64,000 bases of DNA from SKVR01 sp046291875. GTDB lineage: Bacteria > Bacteroidota > Bacteroidia > Bacteroidales > UBA7960. A program made the position numbers and the translations under genes. Where the stretch lies: contig JBKBSF010000005.1 in the NCBI GenBank assembly GCA_046291875.1, positions 114,334 to 178,333 of the forward strand. Direction: 5' to 3'. Positions 23,380 through 33,142 of this stretch are shown piece after piece (the first letter of the stretch is position 1; every line of letters starts with the position of its first letter). A model generated the notes under the pieces. The model saw only the letters and a program-made list of their open reading frames with translations, had not been told where the DNA came from and ran no database searches.

Positions 23380-24423
23380 TTTCATACAACGAACTGCATA
23401 GCCCGACTTTTTATTGAAATAATTGGCATAGATGCCTCCATTGAAAAAGTGGGTATAAAACATTACGGCATCTTTACTGTTTTCTTCGGTTACCGACCAA
23501 AACGCTGCATTGTATCCTTTGCCATCAAAAGCACCTGTGGGATCGCGCAGACCCGAAGGTTCCACCGACATACCTGTAATATTGGTAGCGCCGCCATTGG
23601 GCGGCTCCCACAAACTGTTTCCATCCTGTGTGTTGCCCCTTGTTTTGAGCATTCCTCCCACAATGGCACTCAGCTCCCGGTTCGACTCATCCAGGCTCCC
23701 AACCCGATTGGCCAGGGCATCCAGATGTACAATCATGTTTTCCCAGTCCAGGATATCGGGCACCCTGAATCCCGCAGGGCAAATACCGCGTTCGTCGGTA
23801 ATCACAAACCAGGTATACAACAAACCCAGGCTATCAGCATTGGCTTCCAGGTCGTTGTACCAAAACCAATAGGCCGGTGCCGGCATAGCGGAATAGTTGC
23901 CCATGCCTGTGCCACTTAAGATATTGTTTCCGTTATTGTACAAGTAGGTTCGCAGGTTCTCACCCATCCATATCTGATTTCCGATTTGTAGGGTGGGGTA
24001 TAAATTGCCTTGAGAGTCAGTAACCGGATTTGTCAATTGAAATGTTCTTGAGGGGCTGTAGAAGTAGTTTCCGCCCGATACATACCAGGCCCTAACATAC
24101 CATGGGCCCTGGCCAGACAAGTTTTCTACCCGAAAGGAGAAGGGCCCGGGCAAAACGGTCATTTCGTTACAGGTATCTTCCATGCCCGGATCTGGCAGCC
24201 GCCCCCAGCAAAACCCCATGGCATCGACCTTTGCCATGTCGCCCATAATATCGGCAGCAAAAAAAGCACTGCCGCCAGTGATGTAATCCACGGAAATCAT
24301 TTCGAACGAGGCGGGCCCATTACCGTTGTCGTTGTTATCATTCTGATCGCAGGACCCAAAGAATAACAATATGCCCAATATCAAAAATGAAAAATAGAGA
24401 CGGGAGTTAGCTTTTATGTTCAT
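23365..24423 (-). CDS. FISUMP-domain lipoprotein
   Basis: A 352-residue predicted lipoprotein. The N-terminal signal ends in LLFFGSC with the lipobox Cys about residue 25, followed by an Asp/Asn-rich spacer. Residues about 40-130 form a Fn3-like region, and the rest is the Fibrobacter succinogenes major paralogous domain, seen in QIGNQIWMGENLRTYLYNNG, ERGICPAGFRVPD, FWSVTEE and GYAVRCMK. These are surface or periplasmic proteins in Bacteroidota and Fibrobacteres without a known activity. It is convergent with prfB and divergent from nrdJ. Confidence 0.85.
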   Translation of the reverse strand: MNIKANSRLYFSFLILGILLFFGSCDQNDNNDNGNGPASFEMISVDYITGGSAFFAADIMGDMAKVDAMGFCWGRLPDPGMEDTCNEMTVLPGPFSFRVENLSGQGPWYVRAWYVSGGNYFYSPSRTFQLTNPVTDSQGNLYPTLQIGNQIWMGENLRTYLYNNGNNILSGTGMGNYSAMPAPAYWFWYNDLEANADSLGLLYTWFVITDERGICPAGFRVPDILDWENMIVHLDALANRVGSLDESNRELSAIVGGMLKTRGNTQDGNSLWEPPNGGATNITGMSVEPSGLRDPTGAFDGKGYNAAFWSVTEENSKDAVMFYTHFFNGGIYANYFNKKSGYAVRCMKQASP

Positions 24424-24894
24424 GGCAAAATACTTTTAAGCAACCGGCATGGGAAATTTTTCATAAAGTTAACGAACTTTAGGCTGAATATCATATAGAT
24501 GACCATGGTTTTTTTGCATAGAAGACAAACTCAGGACCCATCCCCAGGAATGAAACAACCTTTTCGCTTCCCATTGGCTATATTTGTTTCCTTTACAGTA
24601 AAAGAAGGAAGTTTTAATCTTCCCAAACCGTAAACTTCCGGCAACGAATACACCCACCCATCCGGATTAAACAAAAACACAGCTCTCCTTTCACCGCAAT
24701 GGGCTATACCTCTTTTTATCAGACGCTTACATCTCACCGTTAATAACTTTCAATGATTGTTAATAATCTCTCTTTAGTCTCAACAGTTTTGTTCTTTATC
24801 TTCGCTTCATCGATATGGGCCTTTATCGGAACTCCAATTCATAGCCACAAAAATCAGATAAACTTAAGAATAAAAAACATTAAACTCCGGAATT
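24424..24894. promoter_or_regulatory. Divergent promoter region upstream of nrdJ
   Basis: 471 bp without a convincing gene. It holds a rightward TATATTTG box (24579-24586), an inverted repeat GGAAGTTT/AAACTTCC (24607-24614 and 24632-24639), and a TATCTTCG box (24797-24804; one mismatch to TAnnTTTG) inside TTTTGTTCTTTATCTT. The same 16-mer also occurs upstream of ssb, near 17982. I looked for the conserved core of a cobalamin riboswitch and did not find it. Confidence 0.4.
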
Positions 24895-27588
24895 ATGGAT
24901 AATAGTGCAGCAACTCAAACAGTTATACAGGAAAACGAAAAGAAAACCACTGAAAACAATCTGTATCAGGAAGTTATCGGAAAACGAACCCGCAAGGAAC
25001 TTCCCACTGAAGAGCAAAAGGAGACTGTGAAAGAAGAAAAGAAAGCTTCTCAAGAGAAAAAGAAAGAAGAACCTGCACGCTATTCTTACAATGAGGCTGT
25101 AGAAAAAACCACTTCCTATTTTGATGGCGATAGCCTGGCGGCCGGAGTTTGGGTAAACAAATATGCCCTTAAAGACTCGCAAGGTAATATTTACGAGCTT
25201 ACTCCTGATGATATGCACCGGCGTATTGCCCGCGAACTGGCACGTATTGAGAACCGCTATCCCAACCCCATGACCGAGGACAAGATCTTCGGTTTGCTGG
25301 AGAGATTCAAATACATCGTACCCCAGGGCAGCCCCATGGCAGGAATCGGAAACCCATTTCAGATCGGCTCACTGTCCAACTGCTTTGTAATTGGCAACCG
25401 CAGTGCCGACTCTTATGGCGGGATTATGAAAGTTGACGAAGAGCAGGTACAGCTCATGAAGCGACGCGGGGGTGTAGGCCACGACCTGTCGCATATTCGC
25501 CCCAAAGGCAGTCCTGTAAAGAACAGTGCGCTTACTTCAACCGGATTGGTACCTTTCATGGAACGCTATTCCAACTCTACCCGTGAGGTAGCACAGGATG
25601 GCCGCAGGGGAGCCCTTATGCTCAGCGTATCTATCAAGCACCCCGACTCCGAAGGTTTTATCAACGCCAAACTCGAGGAGGGTAAAGTAACCGGTGCCAA
25701 CGTATCGGTAAAGATTACCGATGATTTTATGCAGGCCGTTATCAACAACAAGCCTTATACACAGCAATATCCCATCGACTCGGCCAATCCCACCTACGTA
25801 AAAGATGTGGATGCCCGCGCCCTATGGAATAAAATCGTGCACAATGCATGGCGCTCAGCAGAGCCTGGCATCCTGTTCTGGGATACCATCATCCGCGAGT
25901 CGCTTCCCGACTGCTATGCCGACCTGGGCTTCACTACCGTATCTACGAATCCTTGTGGAGAAATACCCCTCTGTCCTTACGACAGTTGCCGCCTGCTGGC
26001 CATCAACCTGTACGGTTATGTAAACAACCCTTTTACCCCAAAAGCTTCTTTCGATTTTGCACTCTTCAAAGAGCATGTGCATTATGCCCAGCGCATGATG
26101 GACGATATCATCGACCTGGAGCTGGAGAAGATCGATGCCATCCTGGCCAAGATCAAGTCTGACCCCGAAGATCTGGATGTAAAACATGTGGAGATTGAGC
26201 TCTGGAACAAGATTCGGGAAAAGTGTATACAGGGAAGAAGAACCGGTATTGGCATTACTGCTGAAGGCGACATGCTTGCCGCCCTTGGATACCGCTATGG
26301 CACCCAGGAAGCCACCGACTTTTCAGTTAAGATCCATCAGACCCTTGCCATTGAAGCTTACCGTTCTTCTGCGCTTATGGCTGCAGAAAGAGGAACTTTC
26401 GGTGTATATGACCATAAAAGGGAAGAAAACAACCCTTTCCTGCAGCGTTTATTCGAAGCCGATGCAAGCCTGAAGGAGATAATGATGAAAAATGGCCGCC
26501 GCAACATTGCCCTGCTTACCATTGCACCCACCGGCAGCGTTTCGCTCATGACCCAAACCACTTCAGGTATCGAACCTGTTTTTATGGTTTCTTACAAAAG
26601 AAGACGCAAGGTAAACCCCAACGACAAAAACGTTCGTGTTGATTTTGTAGATGAGGTGGGCGACCACTGGGAGGAGTACAATGTGTTTCACCATAAATTC
26701 GTTGACTGGCTCTCCATCAACGGATACGATGTGGAGGAAGTAAAACGCATGAAACAGGATGACCTGAACCGGATTATCGAAAAATCGCCTTACTACAAGG
26801 CAACCGCCAATGATGTGGACTGGGTTGCCAAAGTATCCATGCAGGGTGCCGTGCAAAAGTGGGTGGACCACTCCATCAGCGTTACGGTAAATATTCCTAA
26901 TGAAGTAACAGAAGAATTGGTGGGTAAAATTTACCAGACCGCCTGGGAAAGCGGATGCAAGGGAGTAACGGTATATCGCGATGGAAGCCGCTCAGGTGTA
27001 TTGGTAACCGACACAAAGAAAGAGAGCAAGGACGAATTCAAAGAAACCAATGCCCCCAAAAGGCCCAAAGTGCTTGAATCGGAAGTAGTGCGCTTCAACA
27101 ACAACTCAGAAAAGTGGGTTGCTGTGGTAGGTATCCTCAACGATCGCCCCTATGAAATCTTTACCGGTAAAGCCGAAGGTTTTTATCTTCCGCCCTATGT
27201 GGAAAGAGGCCGCGTGATCAAAAACAAACTGGCCAGTGGCGACAAACGCTACGACTTCCAGTTTGAGGACCTGGATGGTTACAAAATCACCATTGAAGGG
27301 CTTTCTCGTTCGTTCGACAAAGAATACTGGAACTATGCAAAACTCATCTCAGGCATTCTTCGCCATGGTATGCCACTGCCTTCGGTGGTAGATGTAATTG
27401 AAGATATGAACCTGAGCAGCGATACCCTCCACACCTGGAAAAATGGTGTTGCCCGGGCCTTGAAAAGGTTTATCCCGGATGGCACCAAAGCGCAGGGCCG
27501 CCTGTGCAAAAGCTGTAAACAAGAATCTGTCATTTACCAGGAAGGATGCCTGATTTGCCAGCACTGCGGCGAAAGTAAGTGCGGCTAA
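24895..27588 (+). CDS. nrdJ: Adenosylcobalamin-dependent (class II) ribonucleoside-diphosphate reductase
   Basis: An 897-residue class II reductase that makes deoxyribonucleotides with B12 and no oxygen or partner radical subunit. The core shows C163 (SLSNCF), the active-site NPCGEI with thiyl-radical C354 and E356, and the C-terminal VTVYRDGSRSGVL block. The last 28 residues carry a CxxC-rich zinc-ribbon-like tail (CKSC...CLICQHC...KC) thought to shuttle electrons from thioredoxin. Residues 1-60 form a Lys/Glu-rich, probably disordered extension before the catalytic part. It is flanked by a long upstream region and a strong terminator, so it is monocistronic. Confidence 0.95.
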   Translation: MDNSAATQTVIQENEKKTTENNLYQEVIGKRTRKELPTEEQKETVKEEKKASQEKKKEEPARYSYNEAVEKTTSYFDGDSLAAGVWVNKYALKDSQGNIYELTPDDMHRRIARELARIENRYPNPMTEDKIFGLLERFKYIVPQGSPMAGIGNPFQIGSLSNCFVIGNRSADSYGGIMKVDEEQVQLMKRRGGVGHDLSHIRPKGSPVKNSALTSTGLVPFMERYSNSTREVAQDGRRGALMLSVSIKHPDSEGFINAKLEEGKVTGANVSVKITDDFMQAVINNKPYTQQYPIDSANPTYVKDVDARALWNKIVHNAWRSAEPGILFWDTIIRESLPDCYADLGFTTVSTNPCGEIPLCPYDSCRLLAINLYGYVNNPFTPKASFDFALFKEHVHYAQRMMDDIIDLELEKIDAILAKIKSDPEDLDVKHVEIELWNKIREKCIQGRRTGIGITAEGDMLAALGYRYGTQEATDFSVKIHQTLAIEAYRSSALMAAERGTFGVYDHKREENNPFLQRLFEADASLKEIMMKNGRRNIALLTIAPTGSVSLMTQTTSGIEPVFMVSYKRRRKVNPNDKNVRVDFVDEVGDHWEEYNVFHHKFVDWLSINGYDVEEVKRMKQDDLNRIIEKSPYYKATANDVDWVAKVSMQGAVQKWVDHSISVTVNIPNEVTEELVGKIYQTAWESGCKGVTVYRDGSRSGVLVTDTKKESKDEFKETNAPKRPKVLESEVVRFNNNSEKWVAVVGILNDRPYEIFTGKAEGFYLPPYVERGRVIKNKLASGDKRYDFQFEDLDGYKITIEGLSRSFDKEYWNYAKLISGILRHGMPLPSVVDVIEDMNLSSDTLHTWKNGVARALKRFIPDGTKAQGRLCKSCKQESVIYQEGCLICQHCGESKCG

Positions 27589-27634
27589 GAATACCTTTTT
27601 TGTTGCATAATTTAGTGGCCTGAATTATGACCCG

Positions 27635-27673
27635 GACCCCTCTCTGCTCTTTGGCAGAGGGGGTCTTTTTTTT
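27635..27673 (+). terminator. Rho-independent terminator after nrdJ
   Basis: GACCCCTCTCTGC (27635 onward) pairs with GCAGAGGGGGTC (ending 27665), with one small mismatch or bulge, followed by eight T residues. Confidence 0.85.
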
Positions 27674-27814
27674 AAAATAGCTTTTCACCAAAAACCTGTG
27701 GGTCAGATGCAAAGACACAGCTAAACCCTAAAAAAGCCTAAATTACGCTTCTCTTCAACAATCCGGTACAATTCCTTGTTAATTTCGCGTGTCAGACTGG
27801 CTTAGGCCAGAACT

Positions 27815-28231
27815 ATGTCCACAAAAAAAAGGAAATTTGTAAAGCACACAATCCCGATGGAGATCAAAAAAAACAGCATACATCGCTTTTTTCTCCTTCT
27901 CACATTGCCCCTGGTATTGTGGTTGTTCTTCAATCAGGCAGCTTTCTGGCATTACCACATCCTCGATAATGGTATAGTGGTGCAACACGCCCACCCCTTT
28001 AAAAACAGCCCCAAAGCAGGTACACCTTTACAGAGCCACCAGCACAGCGATTTCGAGTATTCGGTTCTGGCCCAGATATCGCAGGTTGCTGCCCTTTTGC
28101 TGGTGCTGGTGCTACTTGGCTTCTTGTGGCAAATATTCAAAGGTACCCTCAACAACATCTACCGCAGTATATGGGTAGCTACCCCGGCTTATTCCCATGC
28201 GCTGCTGCGCGCCCCACCCGTTAATAACTGA
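27815..28231 (+). CDS. Small His-rich membrane protein, unknown function
   Basis: 138 residues; an internal ATG at 27857 is also possible. Two hydrophobic helices (about 25-45 and 85-107) bracket a segment rich in histidine: WHYH, QHAHPF and SHQHSDFEYS. I recognise no named family. It lies 123 bp ahead of a ZnuD-like TonB-dependent receptor on the same strand. The combination suggests a metal-binding accessory protein of the inner membrane whose His-rich segment faces the periplasm, but this is inference. Confidence 0.7.
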   Translation: MSTKKRKFVKHTIPMEIKKNSIHRFFLLLTLPLVLWLFFNQAAFWHYHILDNGIVVQHAHPFKNSPKAGTPLQSHQHSDFEYSVLAQISQVAALLLVLVLLGFLWQIFKGTLNNIYRSIWVATPAYSHALLRAPPVNN

Positions 28232-28354
28232 ACCTTGCATGGTGGCATACATTGCCACTCTTTGATTTTGCTTTTTTGATTACACCCTATCCTATTCTGT
28301 AGTCATCATTGAATTATTGTATTCAGTTTATTAACGAACTTACATAGCATTAAC

Positions 28355-30616
28355 ATGAAACGACTTTTATATCGTAGCCTTTCCCTGACAATGATCTTTT
28401 TTGCCGGGCTCTCTTTGGTATTCTCCAACCCTGAAGAACAGCGTCCGCCTACCGATGCCAATATTTTCGGCCATGTGATCGACGCCAGAACAGGCGAACA
28501 CCTGCCCTTTGTCAACCTTATCATCAAAGGCACCCGCATCGGAACCATAACCGATGCCACCGGCCATTATATTCTGACCAATCTGCCTCCCGGCGAACAC
28601 ATCCTGGTGGCGCAAAGCATGGGGTATGCCCGTGCCGAAGTAAAATTTGAAGCCATAAAGGATCGCACCATTGAGGTGGATATCGCCTTAGAACCTACCG
28701 GAATTAACCTGGAGGAAATCGTGCTTACTGCATCGCCCACTGCCAGTGGTTTCCGCTATCAACCCGATGCGGTTTTCACGGGGGAGAAGCTGCAAAGACG
28801 CAGCGAACCCTCTTTTGGAGAGATGCTCAACGGGCAACCTGGTGTTGCCATGCGATCATTCGGCTCTGCTCCCTCACGCCCGGTAATCCGGGGAATGGAT
28901 GGCGACCGGATTCTGGTGCTTGAAAATGGTGAGCGCATGGGCGATATTTCTGAAACTTCTGCCGACCACTCCATTTCACTCGATCCCCTGGTGGCCAGCC
29001 GCCTGGAGGTAGTGCGCGGCCCGGCAAGTCTTTTGTATGGTTCCTCGGCGCTGGGAGGTGTTATCAACCTGATGACCACCGATATTCCCGACCAGTGGGA
29101 TCCCGGCATTACCGGTGTTGTTTCGGGCCAGGGAGCTACCATGAACAATATGGGAGCCGGTTTTGGCCGGATCAACTACGGTAGTGAGCACTGGGCGGCC
29201 TCTGCAAGGTTTGCCATGCGGCAGGCCGGCAACATAACCACCCCCGATGGAGAACTGCCCGAAACAGCCATGCGCAATTATGATGGCGCCATTGGCTGGG
29301 GCCTCAACCGGGGCGACCTGGTGGGTGGCCTGAGCCTTTCTCTCTCCGATCAGGCTTTCCAGATTCCTGAGAGCATCGATGACCCGGATGAAACGGTTGA
29401 GATCAGAGCCCGCAGGTATGCTTTCCAGGGCCGATTTGGCAAACCCCTCAATGGCAATTTCTTCGATCAGGCCCAGTGGCGTTTCAATGCCACACACTTT
29501 TTCCAGGAAGAAGTGGAGATGGAGCGACAGGAAGATGGCACCATAGAAGAGGATGTACCCCTCGACTACAATCAGTATGCATTGAGCACAACCCTTACGC
29601 TGCAACACAAGCCTGTGGGCATCCTGGCCCGTGGTGCTATAGGCTTCAGCCTGATGGCGCAGGCATTGAGTGTGGGGGGTGATGAAGCCTATACTCCCGG
29701 CGAACGACGTACTTCGCTGGCTGCATTCACCTTCCAGGAAGTTCCCCTCTCCAACATGCTCAGAGCACAGTTTGGCCTCAGGCTCGATTTCCAGAACTCA
29801 ACGGCTCTGGCCAACGAAGTCTTTACAGATCCTGATCTTACCCGAAATACCTTTAATTACTCCGGTTCTTTGGGCCTTAACATACGCCCCAGAGAAGGGC
29901 TGGAGATAGGAGGTCAGTTTGCACGCTCGCACCGCAACCCCCTGGTAGAGGAGCTCTTTGCCGATGGAGTGCATCTGGGAGCCGGAGTTTACGAAAGGGG
30001 CAATACCAATCTTAAGGACGAGATTGGCCACGGAGGTGATCTTTTTGTGAGGTGGCAGAATGGATTTATGGAACTTGAGCTGGCCGCTTTTGTCAATGAT
30101 TTTTCCAACTACATTGTTTTTCAACCTACCGGCCAGATTGATGAGCCCAGCGGTTACCCCATATTCGAATATGTGCAGGGGCATGCCATTTTGCATGGTG
30201 GTGAATTTTCGGCGGCCATCCGGCTTGCGCCGGGGCTAAATCTGCAAACCAACATTGACATGGTTCGTGGCCGCAGAATCATTGATGAAGCACCCAACGA
30301 AAATCTGCCTTTTATCCCCCCTTTCCGCTTCAACAACCAGCTGGAGTACGACTTTGGTCAGGGATGGCTGGGTGCTTCATTTATGGCAGTAGCGCGCCAG
30401 AACAGGGTTGCCCCGGAAGAAGAGATTACCGATGGATATACCCTGCTGGGTTTTCAGGCTGGCTATCGGTTGAACTTCAACGGACGGCATGTGCTGATCT
30501 TAAGACTTGAGAATGCCCTGAATACTCTTTACCGCGACCATCTCTCGCGCGTGGAAGACCGCAACTTTGTAATGCCTGGAAGAAACCTGAACCTCACCTA
30601 CCGCTGGTTCTTTTAG
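28355..30616 (+). CDS. TonB-dependent receptor, ZnuD-like (probable metal uptake)
   Basis: A 753-residue outer-membrane receptor. It has a signal peptide (about 1-24), a carboxypeptidase-regulatory-like beta domain (about 32-115; GHVIDARTGEHLPFVNL), a plug (about 120-235) and a 22-strand barrel ending in Phe. The plug sequence VIRGMDGDRILVLENGERM, then SADHSISLDPL and VVRGPASLLYGSSALGGV, follows the ZnuD/metal-type receptor pattern. The His-rich membrane protein upstream supports metal, perhaps zinc, uptake. No siderophore genes lie nearby. I see no clear Zur box. Specificity is inferred. Confidence 0.87.
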   Translation: MKRLLYRSLSLTMIFFAGLSLVFSNPEEQRPPTDANIFGHVIDARTGEHLPFVNLIIKGTRIGTITDATGHYILTNLPPGEHILVAQSMGYARAEVKFEAIKDRTIEVDIALEPTGINLEEIVLTASPTASGFRYQPDAVFTGEKLQRRSEPSFGEMLNGQPGVAMRSFGSAPSRPVIRGMDGDRILVLENGERMGDISETSADHSISLDPLVASRLEVVRGPASLLYGSSALGGVINLMTTDIPDQWDPGITGVVSGQGATMNNMGAGFGRINYGSEHWAASARFAMRQAGNITTPDGELPETAMRNYDGAIGWGLNRGDLVGGLSLSLSDQAFQIPESIDDPDETVEIRARRYAFQGRFGKPLNGNFFDQAQWRFNATHFFQEEVEMERQEDGTIEEDVPLDYNQYALSTTLTLQHKPVGILARGAIGFSLMAQALSVGGDEAYTPGERRTSLAAFTFQEVPLSNMLRAQFGLRLDFQNSTALANEVFTDPDLTRNTFNYSGSLGLNIRPREGLEIGGQFARSHRNPLVEELFADGVHLGAGVYERGNTNLKDEIGHGGDLFVRWQNGFMELELAAFVNDFSNYIVFQPTGQIDEPSGYPIFEYVQGHAILHGGEFSAAIRLAPGLNLQTNIDMVRGRRIIDEAPNENLPFIPPFRFNNQLEYDFGQGWLGASFMAVARQNRVAPEEEITDGYTLLGFQAGYRLNFNGRHVLILRLENALNTLYRDHLSRVEDRNFVMPGRNLNLTYRWFF

Positions 30617-30642
30617 ACATCTTCCTGAAAACTGTTACCCCT

Positions 30643-30676
30643 GACCCGGCCCCTTATCTGGCCGGGTCTTTTTTTT
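30643..30676 (+). terminator. Rho-independent terminator after the receptor gene
   Basis: GACCCGGCC (30643-30651) pairs perfectly with GGCCGGGTC (30660-30668), followed by eight T residues. Confidence 0.9.
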
Positions 30677-30713
30677 CAGCAACCGTTACTGCCAAAGGCT
30701 GACAGGTTTTTCG

Positions 30714-30721
30714 TACTTTTG
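30714..30721 (+). promoter_or_regulatory. -7 promoter box TACTTTTG for porZ-recO
   Basis: TACTTTTG matches TAnnTTTG and is preceded by TTTTTCG, the same flank as the box at 920-927. It predicts a leader of about 85 nt before porZ. Confidence 0.5.
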
Positions 30722-30814
30722 CCTCTTGCCGGGCTGTTTTGCCCCTTGCACAATAATACATGCCACAGGCAGTTAGTATTGATAAACACGAATTATTTCA
30801 CCTGAACAAGTCTG

Positions 30815-33133
30815 ATGCAAAAACATACTCTCATAAGCTTTTTGCTTGTATACACACTCACTCTTTCTGCCTGGAGCCAGGATATACCCATCGGAACCTG
30901 GCGCCATCACCTGCCCAACAGAACGGTTGTATCCCTTGCAGAAAAGCCTGGATACATTTTTGGGGCAACACCCTTTGGCTTACTCATATACGACAAAGCC
31001 TTCAACAGCATCTCCAAAATCGACAAGGTAAGTGGTTTGTCCGACTTTGGCATCAACGTGATCAGGTATTCCGACCAGAAAGACCTGCTTTTGATGGGCT
31101 ATCAAAACGGCATTATCGATGTGATGAAAGGCAGGCAGATTTTCAGCATACCCGACATCTGGCAAGCCAGCATCCTGGGATCAAAGAGCATACACAATAT
31201 CTTTTTTGACGAACACATAGCCTATCTGTCTACAGGCTTTGGTGTGGTGGTACTCGATCTGAATTTGTTTGTAATCCTCGACACATGGTTTATCGGCCCC
31301 GAAGGAAGCATGCTCAATGTGTATGATTTTCACAAACATGATGGATTCTTTTATGCTGCCACCGAAGCCGGGTTGCTTCGAGCCCCCGTTGACGCCCCCA
31401 ATCTGGCTGATTTTCAGTACTGGATGCCCACCCCGGGCTTGCAAAACCTCCCCTTCAACCGGGTACTCACCCATAGCAACAAGCTACTGGCCAACCTTTC
31501 GGGACCTGCGGGAGACACCCTGTATATAAGTGAGAATCAACAATGGAGTGCCTTCCTTCCGCAAACACAGCATGGTTTCTTTGGCCCCAAAACCCACATC
31601 CGCTCCTCGCATGGAAGTTTGCTCATCAGTTCTCTGGATGGTGTTTTTGCTTTTGGCCCCGAATTCGAACCCCAGGGAGAATACATATGGCATCCGGGTT
31701 TACGGGTAGAGGCTTATGATGTGCTTAAAGACCTGCAAGGCACCCTTTGGTTTGCCGAACGAAGCCTGGGGCTGGTAAAACGGGACTCGGACTTTGAATC
31801 TATCATTGTGGAAGGCCCGGCCTTTGCCGAATCTTTTGGTCTGGCTCATAACCGTAGCAGTTTGTGGGTTGCCCCCGGCTCCATCCTGGGAGGCTGGCAA
31901 AACACATTCAACGACAGGGGCATTTTTTTGTTTAAAGATGGAAAGTGGGCACAATACAGCAGATCGGAGTTCCCTCAGATCAATCATGTGCGCGATATCC
32001 ACAGCATTACCCCCGACCCTCGCAATCCGGCACGGGTTTTTGCTGCCGCCTGGAGTGGTGGATTGCTTGAGTTTGATCAGCAAGAGGGGCTTATTACACT
32101 TTACAATGAACAAAACAGCACATTGCAGAAAAGGGCAATTGCCGGCGATATTATCCGTATCGGTGGCTCAGCCTGGGATAGCCGGGGCAATCTATGGGTG
32201 AGCAACTCCGATGCCGATCACTTCCTCTCTGTGCGCCAGCCCAATGGCAACTGGATGTCGTATCCGCACAACGGCGCTGTAAGCGGCAACGAAACCCTTG
32301 GGCGAATCATAGTAGACAATGCCGATCAGAAATGGGTGGCAATGCCCAGAGGAGGAGGTATAATTGTTTTTAAGGAAACCAGCCTCGACAACAATGTAAC
32401 CTTCGACATCCGCAAACTAACCACCCAGGAAGGCAATGGTTCGTTGCCCAGCAACCGGGTTACCACATTGGTCAAAGACAAAGATGGTTATATCTGGGTG
32501 GGCACCAATGCAGGTGTGGCGGTATTTTATTCTCCGCACCTGGCATTGAGAGGTCAGACTTTTGATGCTCAATCCATCATAGTGGTGCAGGATGGTTTTG
32601 CGGGTTTGCTTTTTGCCAATGAGATCATCAATACAATTTTTGTGGATGGCTCCAATAAAAAATGGTTTGGAACAGTAGGCTCAGGCGCCTTTTTACTTTC
32701 GCCCGACGGACGAGAAACCCTCAAGCATTTTACAAGCAACAACAGCCCCCTTCCATCCAACAACATCCTTGACATTTCGGTAGATCCGGTAAGTGGAGAG
32801 GTTTTCTTTGCCACCGACCGGGGATTGGTATCTTACAGGGGCTTTGCCACAGAGGGCGGAAGCCGGCATAGCGAGGTGCAGGTGTTTCCCAACCCGGTAA
32901 GGCCGGGCTACTCGGGTTTTATTGCAGTGCGTGGCCTTGTAAACAACGCCCGGGTAAAAATTACCGACATCAACGGAAACCTTATTCACGATGCTTTTGC
33001 CGAAGGAGGGCAGCTGGTGTGGGATGGCTATGATGTGCGTGGCAACCGACCCGCCTCGGGGGTATACCTGGTATTCTCCACCAATCCGGATGGCACCGAA
33101 ACTCTGGTTAGCAGGTTTGTGATGATAAAATAA
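30815..33133 (+). CDS. porZ: Type IX secretion protein PorZ
   Basis: A 772-residue secreted beta-propeller protein. After a signal peptide (about 1-22) the opening IPIGTWRHHLPNRTVVSLAE and the repeated propeller motifs (YIFGATPFGLLIYD, IWVGTNAGVAVFY, EVFFATDRGLVSY) match PorZ. The C-terminal domain (about 690-772) has the type IX sorting pattern VFPNPVRPGYSGFIAV...GVYLVFS. In Porphyromonas, PorZ belongs to the cell-surface attachment complex with PorU, PorV and PorQ and delivers A-LPS for cargo modification. The adjacent recO, 9 bp downstream, is a usual neighbour. The two other sorting-domain proteins in the window are probable clients. Confidence 0.9.
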   Translation: MQKHTLISFLLVYTLTLSAWSQDIPIGTWRHHLPNRTVVSLAEKPGYIFGATPFGLLIYDKAFNSISKIDKVSGLSDFGINVIRYSDQKDLLLMGYQNGIIDVMKGRQIFSIPDIWQASILGSKSIHNIFFDEHIAYLSTGFGVVVLDLNLFVILDTWFIGPEGSMLNVYDFHKHDGFFYAATEAGLLRAPVDAPNLADFQYWMPTPGLQNLPFNRVLTHSNKLLANLSGPAGDTLYISENQQWSAFLPQTQHGFFGPKTHIRSSHGSLLISSLDGVFAFGPEFEPQGEYIWHPGLRVEAYDVLKDLQGTLWFAERSLGLVKRDSDFESIIVEGPAFAESFGLAHNRSSLWVAPGSILGGWQNTFNDRGIFLFKDGKWAQYSRSEFPQINHVRDIHSITPDPRNPARVFAAAWSGGLLEFDQQEGLITLYNEQNSTLQKRAIAGDIIRIGGSAWDSRGNLWVSNSDADHFLSVRQPNGNWMSYPHNGAVSGNETLGRIIVDNADQKWVAMPRGGGIIVFKETSLDNNVTFDIRKLTTQEGNGSLPSNRVTTLVKDKDGYIWVGTNAGVAVFYSPHLALRGQTFDAQSIIVVQDGFAGLLFANEIINTIFVDGSNKKWFGTVGSGAFLLSPDGRETLKHFTSNNSPLPSNNILDISVDPVSGEVFFATDRGLVSYRGFATEGGSRHSEVQVFPNPVRPGYSGFIAVRGLVNNARVKITDINGNLIHDAFAEGGQLVWDGYDVRGNRPASGVYLVFSTNPDGTETLVSRFVMIK

Positions 33134-33142
33134 GCTGAAAGT

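Noticed and set aside
24469..24737. Two short minus-strand open frames upstream of nrdJ
   Set aside because: They overlap each other in different frames, lack motifs and lie in a promoter region.
24424..24894. Cobalamin riboswitch before the B12-dependent reductase
   Set aside because: I searched by eye for the conserved B12-box and GCCACTG-like core and found neither.
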